Program-made: the position numbers and the translations under genes
The notes under the pieces: model-generated
The model's input: only the letters and a program-made list of their open reading frames with translations
The model's database searches: none
Told to the model about the DNA's origin: nothing
In this document: one piece after another, positions 1 to 5,406 of the stretch
Layout of the letters: the number at the start of each line of letters is the position of its first letter
Position numbering within the stretch: the first letter of the stretch is position 1
From: Methyloceanibacter sp.
Lineage (GTDB): Bacteria > Pseudomonadota > Alphaproteobacteria > Rhizobiales > Methyloligellaceae
Length of the DNA stretch: 10,360 nucleotides
Direction of reading: 5' to 3'
Assembly (NCBI GenBank): GCA_022865725.1
Contig: JALHTP010000211.1
Span: 1-10,360, forward strand

Positions 1-594
1 GCTTTCGAGAATTTCGTCAGGGCTCATGGGCACTTTGCGCGCCTGGAGCTCGCCTTGCGCGAACAGCGTGGCGATACCGTGCGAGATCGCCCAGACATGC
101 AAACCCATGAGCCTGATGGGCGGGCGCTCGCTTTCGGGAAGCGAACGGCACAACGCCGTCGCCGCCCGCTGGAGAACATCGAAGGAGCGCTCGGCCGCCG
201 GGATCGGATCGCCGGATGTCGCCGCGGCGAGCCCGGACTCGAACATCACCGCGTAGCTCGCAGGCTCCTCGCGCGCGAAAGCGAGATAGGCCTTGCCGAG
301 ATTGTCGAAGGCCGAGAGCGGCGTCGGCACGCCGTTGTTCCACGCCATGTCGAGGCGCGCGGCAAACCGCTCGAAGCCGCTTCGTGCGACCTCGGCGAGA
401 AGCGCGTCGCGATCGCGGAAATGACGATAGGGCGCGGCGGGGCTTACCCCTGCGAGCCGCGCGGCCTCGGTCAGGCTGAAGCCCGCGGGCCCATATTGCT
501 CGATCAGCTTACGCGCCGCCTCGAGCAGCACCTCTTTGAGATTGCCGTGATGGTAGGAGCGGGGCCGCCGCCAGCCGCGATCGGAGGGATTCAT
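1..594 (-). CDS. TetR/AcrR family regulator, WHG-type C-terminal domain (partial, C-terminus outside window)
   Basis: A DNA-binding one-component repressor. Translation from the ATG at 594-592 gives 198 residues that run off the left edge without a stop. Residues 10-62 form the TetR helix-turn-helix: it opens RPRSYHHGNLKEVLLEAA and the recognition segment is SLTEAARLAGVSPAAPYRHF (about 40-59). The YHHGNL opening is typical of the WHG subfamily. The ligand domain carries W168, H172 and G173 in the signature HVWAISHGIA. No clear Shine-Dalgarno sequence precedes the ATG, but the next in-frame Met is residue 83, beyond the HTH, so this start is the sensible one. The start codon lies inside a perfect inverted repeat (590-614), which suggests autorepression. 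Two small exported-protein genes lie just upstream on the same strand. The ligand is unknown. Family assignment is firm; the regulatory target is inference. Confidence 0.93.
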   Translation of the reverse strand, partial: MNPSDRGWRRPRSYHHGNLKEVLLEAARKLIEQYGPAGFSLTEAARLAGVSPAAPYRHFRDRDALLAEVARSGFERFAARLDMAWNNGVPTPLSAFDNLGKAYLAFAREEPASYAVMFESGLAAATSGDPIPAAERSFDVLQRAATALCRSLPESERPPIRLMGLHVWAISHGIATLFAQGELQARKVPMSPDEILES

Positions 595-614
595 GTAAAG
601 GGCTTTTACATGAA
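590..614. promoter_or_regulatory. Perfect 10-bp inverted repeat over the TetR start codon, probable operator
   Basis: Arm TTCATGTAAA (590-599) is the exact reverse complement of TTTACATGAA (605-614), with a 5-base spacer. The regulator's start codon is the complement of 592-594, inside the left arm. TetR proteins commonly bind palindromes of this size next to their own genes, so an autoregulatory operator is the best reading. As RNA, the same bases would fold into a 10-bp hairpin that hides the start codon, which is an alternative or additional mode of control. The site could also affect read-through from the small genes at 629-1011. Confidence 0.6.
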
Positions 615-628
615 GAGCCGCGAGTCGG

Positions 629-808
629 CTAGCCGGCCGGCTTTCGCTCGGTCTGGGCTTCGGCGCGGGCCTCGGGTTTCGCCGCGACCGAGCTGGCCTT
701 CTGCCGGTCTCCGGCGCTCAAGGGAGACCAGCCGAGCACGAAGGCGGCCGGCGATCCAAACAGCACGCAGATGACGGCGAGCGCCAGCGCGCCAACGAAG
801 AACCTCAT
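629..808 (-). CDS. Small single-helix membrane or exported protein, unknown function
   Basis: A 59-residue protein starting MRFFVGALAL. A hydrophobic helix spans about residues 3-27 (FFVGALALAVICVLFGSP and on), with a basic residue just before it. The rest (31-59) is polar and rich in Ala, Lys, Glu and Arg, as in small proteins anchored by an uncleaved or cleaved signal helix. I chose the ATG at 808-806 because AGGGGG (complement of 815-820) sits six bases before it. An in-frame GTG directly upstream is less well placed. It lies 35 bases after the stop of the lipoprotein-like gene at 844-1011 and 34 bases before the TetR start, all on one strand, so the three may be co-transcribed. I do not recognise a family. 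The RBS and membrane helix support a real gene. Confidence 0.6.
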   Translation of the reverse strand: MRFFVGALALAVICVLFGSPAAFVLGWSPLSAGDRQKASSVAAKPEARAEAQTERKPAG

Positions 809-843
809 CACAAACCCCCTTTAAGCACCAAGTGTGAGCCCGG

Positions 844-1011
844 TCATTTCGGGGGTTGAGCGTCAGTTGCGGGCGGGCTGGTGAGCCTCATGACCGGAAA
901 ATCATCAGGCATCCTAACCGCGCATGCGGCGACGATCAGCGTTGAAGCTAGACAGAGCGCGGTGGTCGTGCCGACCAGCGCAGCTCGAATGGTCCGTGCT
1001 TTGCGGTCCAT
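844..1011 (-). CDS. Small probable lipoprotein, unknown function
   Basis: A 55-residue reading frame starting MDRKARTIRA. It has a basic N-terminus (R3, K4, R6, R9), a hydrophobic segment (about 11-29) and a lipobox-like LIVAAC with Cys30, matching the [LVI]-[ASTVI]-[GAS]-C pattern cut by signal peptidase II. The mature part would be only about 26 residues, ending in a Pro-rich tail (SPPATDAQPPK). Start choice is supported by a strong GGGAGG Shine-Dalgarno sequence (complement of 1029-1034 region) with CGAAT before the ATG. That Shine-Dalgarno sits in one arm of a perfect hairpin (1017-1034). The gene lies upstream of, and on the same strand as, another small exported protein and a TetR regulator. 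It resembles no family I can name. A plain cleaved signal peptide is the main alternative to lipidation. Confidence 0.55.
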   Translation of the reverse strand: MDRKARTIRAALVGTTTALCLASTLIVAACAVRMPDDFPVMRLTSPPATDAQPPK

Positions 1012-1298
1012 ATTCGCCTCCCATTATTGGGAGGAGCTTGGCATCAGAGGTGCAAAGAAAGGGACCTATGGAGCGCTAGCGATGCGCCAAAATTCGCCAA
1101 CGCGGTAAATGAACTGCTTAACGACGGAGGCCGCGCGTGTTGGCGTCAGCCGAGAGTGAGAGGGAGCTGGAGGTTCACTGATTTGATCGGTCCCCGTCGA
1201 GTGGTCTAGTGGCAATGTTGGTTTAGCGGCGGGTGCCGGTGGGAGAGTCGTCCACAGCATCAGAAGCGGACATGTGCCAAAGTCTAACCGGCTATCCG
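1012..1298. other. Intergenic region without a convincing gene
   Basis: This stretch lies between the end of the GT4 gene and the start of the small lipoprotein gene and probably holds the promoter of the latter. I see the Shine-Dalgarno hairpin (1017-1034), a direct repeat CGCCAA around 1085-1100, a small CGCTAGCG palindrome near 1075, and a loose inverted pair AGCGGA (1265-1270) / TCCGCT (1295-1300) at the GT4 stop that lacks a T-run. Short open frames here have no RBS, no recognisable domain and no plausible composition. No clear -35/-10 pair was found. Confidence 0.5.
1017..1034 (-). promoter_or_regulatory. Hairpin enclosing the Shine-Dalgarno of the small lipoprotein gene
   Basis: CCTCCCA (1017-1023) and TGGGAGG (1028-1034) are perfectly complementary around a 4-base loop. 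In the minus-strand transcript the 3' arm reads TGGGAGG, five bases before the ATG at 1011, so it contains the ribosome binding site. Folding would hide it. This may reduce or condition translation; a chance hairpin produced by the Shine-Dalgarno and a nearby complement is possible. Confidence 0.45.
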
Positions 1299-2492
1299 CT
1301 ACCGTGAAGAATGATCAAACGTCTCCACAAGCTTCGTTCCGAGCAACTCATCATACACAGCCAGTGTTGCGCGCTGCATCGACTCTTCGGAAAACCGTGC
1401 CAATGCGTGGGCGCGGGCTCGCATGCCAATGGCCTTCCGCTCTCGGGTTGATAAAGCAAGGGCGGTTGCCAGCCGCTCAGACAGAGCGCTTGCGTCCGAA
1501 GGCGGACACAGCCAACCCGTGTAGTTTTTGTCGAGGGACGGAATAAGGGTCTCAGGGTTTGCGCCTAGATCGGTGGCAATTACCGGGCAACACATTGCCT
1601 GGGCTTCAGCACTAACTAGACCAAACGTCTCAGCTCTCGTCGATGCGACCACGCTCACATGGGCAAGGGAGAACGCGGCCGGCATGTCATCACAATAACC
1701 GACCAATCGAATGTGATCTGCCATTTTTGCAGCTGCTATGCCTTGTTCCAATTCTTCACGGTAGGCGTCACGTGCCGCCGCCTCCCCGGCCAAAATCACT
1801 ATGGTATCGCCAAGGCCACCTTGTGCGAAAAGCTGGGCAACTGCCTCGATAAGGGTACGATGGCCCTTTAAGCGGGTGAGCCGGGCGGCGTGAAGCACGA
1901 TCGGCTGGGTCTCTTTCACCCGCCACAGAGTTCGTATCCTACTGAGTCGTTCTGGTGAAATCAGGGAGGGGTTAAAGCGGTTGAGATCAATGCCGCGATA
2001 AATGGTGCGCAATCGTGTAGGTGGGGTGCCATATTGCGCGCGAATAAAATCCGCGCTGTACTGAGAGACTGCTATGACGCGGTCGCCGCGTCCCATTACC
2101 CGACTATAAGCTTTCCTCAAGCGCCCTCGATTGCCATGAGAACCATGACACGTCGTGACGAAAGGAATTCCTGCTTTGCGGGTCGCCAAAAGTGCGCTCC
2201 AGGCAGGAGCGCGACTTCGGGCATGTATTAGATCGACGTTGTGTAACTGGATCACACGCTTAAGCGCGTGGGCGTTCGCCAAAATGCGCACGGGATTTTT
2301 GGTCGCGGCAGGGAAATTGATGATTTCGCCACCGGCCTGTCTACAATCCTCGTTCATCCGGCCTCCCTCAGTAGCAATCAGCGGCTGTGCCTCAGCTCGC
2401 ATGAGTGCTCTTGTCAGGGTTAGCGTGTCCATCTCGGCACCCCCCGAATTAAGGGTTGGAATGATCTGCAAGATGGTCGGCCGGTATGCCAT
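1299..2492 (-). CDS. Glycosyltransferase family 4 (GT-B fold), LPS/surface glycan type
   Basis: A cytoplasmic retaining glycosyltransferase of 397 residues, the full length for GT4. The N-terminal Rossmann domain starts ILQIIPTLNSGGAE (7-20), the acceptor-side glycine loop. ARSRAPAWSALLA (91-103) and PFVTTCHGSHGN (110-121) are typical of the GT4 group found next to ELM1 genes in alphaproteobacteria. The C-terminal donor domain has VLHAARLTRLKGH (199-211) and the EX7E motif ETFGLVSAE (E288, E296), which holds the nucleotide-sugar donor. In this group the glycine loop is usually followed by Glu-Arg; here it is GGAEMD, so the usual Arg is absent. The ATG start aligns with the family. It is last in a four-gene minus-strand run, 43 bases after the ELM1 gene. 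Sugar donor and acceptor cannot be read from the sequence; LPS core or capsule is the likely target. Confidence 0.92.
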   Translation of the reverse strand: MAYRPTILQIIPTLNSGGAEMDTLTLTRALMRAEAQPLIATEGGRMNEDCRQAGGEIINFPAATKNPVRILANAHALKRVIQLHNVDLIHARSRAPAWSALLATRKAGIPFVTTCHGSHGNRGRLRKAYSRVMGRGDRVIAVSQYSADFIRAQYGTPPTRLRTIYRGIDLNRFNPSLISPERLSRIRTLWRVKETQPIVLHAARLTRLKGHRTLIEAVAQLFAQGGLGDTIVILAGEAAARDAYREELEQGIAAAKMADHIRLVGYCDDMPAAFSLAHVSVVASTRAETFGLVSAEAQAMCCPVIATDLGANPETLIPSLDKNYTGWLCPPSDASALSERLATALALSTRERKAIGMRARAHALARFSEESMQRATLAVYDELLGTKLVETFDHSSR

Positions 2493-2535
2493 AGGAAACC
2501 CGGTGAGTGCTTCATCTGGGAAATGCGAGCTGATA

Positions 2536-3648
2536 TCAAAATAACTGCGGTAAGCGTTCTTTGAGCTTCATTGCGAGAATGTCGAGGGGATTCTCCTGAA
2601 TCGGGTTAATCTCCGATAGTGCAGCGGCGAAGTTCTCCGGCGTAAGATTGGCAATAGGCAGGACCCGGTACCAATCATTTTCGATGAGAAAGTTTCTGTA
2701 CTCCTGCTCTTGATCGGTGAAACTGTGGGAGGATGGCCTCGCTGCGACCACGGGCAGCCGGGCAGATATCGCTTCGGAGATCATGCTACTCGAATCTTCT
2801 GTGCAGACAATCACCTCCGCTGAAGCAAAGACCTCAGGAAGTGTTCCAGGTCCTTCGGTACGGAAGTCGATAAATCGGGCAACCGCGCTCTGATCCTTGG
2901 CTATCTCGACGAGTAGATTGGCCACAGATTCTGGCGTCCTACGCGAAGTCGAAATGAGCCATCGGGTTCCCCAGGTCTCAGAGATTATACCAACGAAATT
3001 AAGCAGTTGCTTCCACTCTGCCCTACGGTAGCGCAACGGACCAGCATTGCCGCCGACAAGCAGCCCCGCGACACGAGGATGGCGCTTCGGCCCGTAACGA
3101 GCTGAGAAAGCAGAGCGTCCGAGCGCATCGGGGTCGATTGCTGATGGCTTAAGAACTACAAGGTGGTGGTCATTCGACGCATCGCACCTGTAAGATGAAA
3201 TGACAAGATGCAGATCATCAGCGCTTAGTCTGTGCAAGAGCGAGCCGCAAAAAATATTTGGCACGCCGAGATAACGGGACGCACAAATATTTGGCATTAA
3301 GGTCTCGCCTCCTGCGGAAATGACGAGATCAACTTTTGGCAGCTCCTCCGCTTTAATGCGGTAGGCCATGCGCAGCATGCGAGGAGGCAAGTAGGTACGG
3401 GCTTTCAGGCGCGCGCGAAGGAAGCGTGTTGGTACGATCCATTTTCGCCTGACGAGGATACGGGTGACATCTGTTGTGCGTAGCCGTCGAACAGCGGCAA
3501 TAACGCCTTCAGCCAAGTGGTAGTGACCCGGCTTATCGTCAGTCATCAGAAGAATTTTTATCGGCACGGAATGAGGTAAGTTCACTTGGTCAACAACCCC
3601 GCTGCGAGCTTTTAACCGGCAATCCGGCGCTTCATCCCGCAATACCAA
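2536..3648 (-). CDS. ELM1-family (Mito_fiss_Elm1-like) protein, probable glycosyltransferase-like enzyme
   Basis: Up to 370 residues with the hallmarks of the bacterial ELM1 family: LLMTDDKPGHYHLAEG (33-48), VDLVISAGGETLMPNICASR (106-125), GLLVGGNAGPLRY (195-207), WLISTSRRTPES (230-241) and VCTEDSSSMISEAISARLPV (281-300). The last motif resembles the donor-binding part of GT-B enzymes. The name comes from a plant mitochondrial fission protein; bacterial members sit beside LPS core and lipid glycosyltransferases and are probably sugar-modifying. The longest start is a TTG (3648-3646) with only weak Shine-Dalgarno. GTG codons at 3585-3583 and 3567-3565 would give proteins opening nearer the first conserved strand (VPIKILLMTDD), so the true N-terminus is uncertain by about 27 residues. 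It lies between a sulfotransferase gene (48-base gap) and the GT4 gene (43-base gap). Its exact reaction is unknown. Confidence 0.88.
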   Translation of the reverse strand: MVLRDEAPDCRLKARSGVVDQVNLPHSVPIKILLMTDDKPGHYHLAEGVIAAVRRLRTTDVTRILVRRKWIVPTRFLRARLKARTYLPPRMLRMAYRIKAEELPKVDLVISAGGETLMPNICASRYLGVPNIFCGSLLHRLSADDLHLVISSYRCDASNDHHLVVLKPSAIDPDALGRSAFSARYGPKRHPRVAGLLVGGNAGPLRYRRAEWKQLLNFVGIISETWGTRWLISTSRRTPESVANLLVEIAKDQSAVARFIDFRTEGPGTLPEVFASAEVIVCTEDSSSMISEAISARLPVVAARPSSHSFTDQEQEYRNFLIENDWYRVLPIANLTPENFAAALSEINPIQENPLDILAMKLKERLPQLF

Positions 3649-3696
3649 TTAGCGCAACCTAGGGGGAGCGGCCCTATTTAGCCAATCTGCGCGGCT

Positions 3697-4395
3697 TTAG
3701 AATGCGTAGCCCAGCAGGGCTATTTCCGCCGCATACCAGTCGCTTACGAGCGCTTCAGTATAATTCGAATAGTAGCTCCGGTAGTCTCGGGTACTGTCCC
3801 GATTGGGCGTGATATTCGTGCGCGGCACTTCTAACGTGTGGCGTATGCCAAACGCTGCGAGTGCTCTGCTTAGATCTATCTCAAGATTTTCGTAACGGCC
3901 GACGAAATCGACGGCGAGACTGCCGTCTAGAGTGTAGATCGCATAATTGGAGACGAAGGCGCGGCGACGGTCGGTCATGAAGCGCTCAAAGCTCGGCCGC
4001 GCGCGCTTGGTCTTCGTCTTGTAGAGATACCAGGAGACCTGCCGGTCCCACGGGTTGCGGTCGAAGGCGAATTTGAAATAGCTCTGCCACACTTCTTCGC
4101 CCACATAGGCGCGCACGCGGGCAGCCCGCATGTGCTCGTAGAAGCCCACGCTGTGATGATAATAGCGCTCCGGCCGCATCAGGAGCTTGCGCCAGAGCGG
4201 TCGCTTCGGCTTGAGCGGATGCTCGATGCGATAATTCTGGGGCGCGCGGCCTTTGCGGTCCTGCTCGCTCTCCTGCCGATAGGGCGTGATCACATCTGAC
4301 GGCCCGCACAGCTCGGATAGCGCGGCCTCGATCGCCGTGCCGGCCGTCTTTTTGGTTTTGAGGAAGATGAATTTATGCTCGTGCGAGATTATCAT
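3697..4395 (-). CDS. Sulfotransferase family 2 (Sulfotransfer_2) protein, copy 1
   Basis: A 232-residue PAPS-dependent sulfotransferase candidate. The N-terminal MIISHEHKFIFLKTKKTAGT contains the 5'-phosphosulfate loop (K13 to T20), and FDRNPWDRQVSWY (111-123) is the 3'-phosphate-binding segment with R113 and S121. RYENLEIDL (167-175) is the further conserved region of Sulfotransfer_2 enzymes. There is no signal peptide or membrane segment, so it should act on cytoplasmic glycan or lipid-linked intermediates. Its start aligns exactly with the start of the paralogue at 4456-5145, 60 bases upstream. No strong Shine-Dalgarno is visible (translational coupling to the upstream gene is possible). 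Fold assignment is secure. Sulfation of a sugar is the usual role of bacterial members, but the acceptor here is inferred only from the neighbouring glycan genes. Confidence 0.88.
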   Translation of the reverse strand: MIISHEHKFIFLKTKKTAGTAIEAALSELCGPSDVITPYRQESEQDRKGRAPQNYRIEHPLKPKRPLWRKLLMRPERYYHHSVGFYEHMRAARVRAYVGEEVWQSYFKFAFDRNPWDRQVSWYLYKTKTKRARPSFERFMTDRRRAFVSNYAIYTLDGSLAVDFVGRYENLEIDLSRALAAFGIRHTLEVPRTNITPNRDSTRDYRSYYSNYTEALVSDWYAAEIALLGYAF

Positions 4396-4455
4396 GCCGA
4401 AAAGCCGAGCTGCTTTGCCAAGCCATTCGAAAGGCGAGATCTTGCGCCCGCTTGC

Positions 4456-5145
4456 TCAGAAACTGTAGCCGAGCGCCGCGATCTCGCGAGCATACCATTG
4501 CCCGACAATGTCCCGAGTCCGGGGCGTGTAATAGTCGCGCCATGGTCGCTCGCTTCTGTGGCCGCCCTTTGCCCTCGGCAGATCGACCTTTGTGTCAATC
4601 CCGATGTCCTTGAGCACATGAATCAAATCCTCTTCCAGGGTCTCGTAACGGCAGACGTAATCGGCGGCGATCTTCCCGTCGATTGCATAGGTGTCGAAAT
4701 TCGGTGAGATTTTGCGGTGAAACGGAGAACGGATGAAGAGGTCGAAACTCGGCTTAGTTTTGCGTTTGCGGTAGTGCCAGTGGTAGAGCGACACCTGCCG
4801 GTCCCACGGATTGCGCTCGATCGTGAACTTGAAGTAGTCGCTCCAGATCTGTTCTCCGATGAGTCGCCTTATCTCCTTGGCTGGCATATGAGGGTAATAT
4901 CCTCTATATCCGATCGAGGGCCGTCCAATCATCTCGCCCCAAAGACGCCGTAGCCTGTTGCCGCGGCCGGGGACCGAGAACCAGAAGTTGCGCCCACCCA
5001 TGCCCTGTCGCAACGTCTCGTCCGCGCCTAGCGGAGTGATGATGTCCTGCTCCCCGCAGAACTGCGACAGGAACACCTCGACGCTCGTGCCGGCCACCTT
5101 CTGAGACTTGATGAAGATGAAGCGGTGCGAATGCGACACAATCAT
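4456..5145 (-). CDS. Sulfotransferase family 2 (Sulfotransfer_2) protein, copy 2
   Basis: A 229-residue paralogue of the neighbouring sulfotransferase. Matching landmarks are MIVSHSHRFIFIKSQKVAGT (1-20; PAPS 5'-loop K13 to T20), FTIERNPWDRQVSLYHW (107-123; 3'-phosphate segment with R111 and S119), RYETLEEDL (166-174) and the ending YAREIAALGYSF, which mirrors YAAEIALLGYAF of copy 1. The frame is open 44 codons further upstream to a GTG at 5277, but that extension has no counterpart in copy 1. I therefore start at the ATG 5145-5143, although its Shine-Dalgarno is weak. It is the first gene of the minus-strand run and faces the O-antigen ligase gene across a divergent promoter region. The middle parts of the two copies (about residues 40-85) differ strongly, which suggests different acceptors. 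The acceptor is not determined. Confidence 0.88.
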   Translation of the reverse strand: MIVSHSHRFIFIKSQKVAGTSVEVFLSQFCGEQDIITPLGADETLRQGMGGRNFWFSVPGRGNRLRRLWGEMIGRPSIGYRGYYPHMPAKEIRRLIGEQIWSDYFKFTIERNPWDRQVSLYHWHYRKRKTKPSFDLFIRSPFHRKISPNFDTYAIDGKIAADYVCRYETLEEDLIHVLKDIGIDTKVDLPRAKGGHRSERPWRDYYTPRTRDIVGQWYAREIAALGYSF

Positions 5146-5406
5146 GGATGTCCAAATTCCCGCCCGGATAAGCCCGCCGTTTCGGGGGATAGTCCATGCC
5201 CTGGGGAGGCGAAGACCTGTCAACAGACCCGTCACATCACCGGCTGGAGTGGTGACGATTTCGATGCAGCGCCTCACTATGGCTCAGCCAAGCACCCACA
5301 ATAAGGCAGCTGTGCACGCGAACCAAATGAAACGTGCGGGAGACCCGTGACGCGTCGGAGACCTCTTTCACATGGCAGCGTCAGTCTGGATCAAACGAGG
5401 TTGAAA
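5146..5406. promoter_or_regulatory. Divergent promoter region of the glycan genes
   Basis: This 261-base gap separates the sulfotransferase run (minus) from the ligase gene (plus), so promoters in both directions must lie here or further away. On the minus strand there is a consensus -35 hexamer TTGACA (complement of 5218-5223), overlapped by the dyad CTGTCAACAG, but no good -10 at 16-18 bases. No confident plus-strand promoter was seen. I find no gene in this stretch. Confidence 0.4.

Noticed and set aside
616..630. Small stem AGCCG/CGGCT at the end of the 59-residue protein gene as a terminator
   Set aside because: Only five pairs and no T-run on the transcript; it is followed by the TetR operator and gene.
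55..774. 239-codon open frame on the plus strand across the TetR gene
   Set aside because: It is antisense to a clear TetR domain, is Arg-rich as expected of a GC-rich shadow, and has no RBS or recognisable domain.
1196..1235. tRNA-like stretch (GTGGTCTAGTGGCAA)
   Set aside because: It resembles a D-arm only; there is no T-arm GGTTCGA, no anticodon stem and no acceptor pairing.
5146..5277. 44-residue N-terminal extension of sulfotransferase copy 2 to a GTG
   Set aside because: The paralogue starts exactly at the internal Met, the extension has no family counterpart, and it would use up most of the divergent promoter region.
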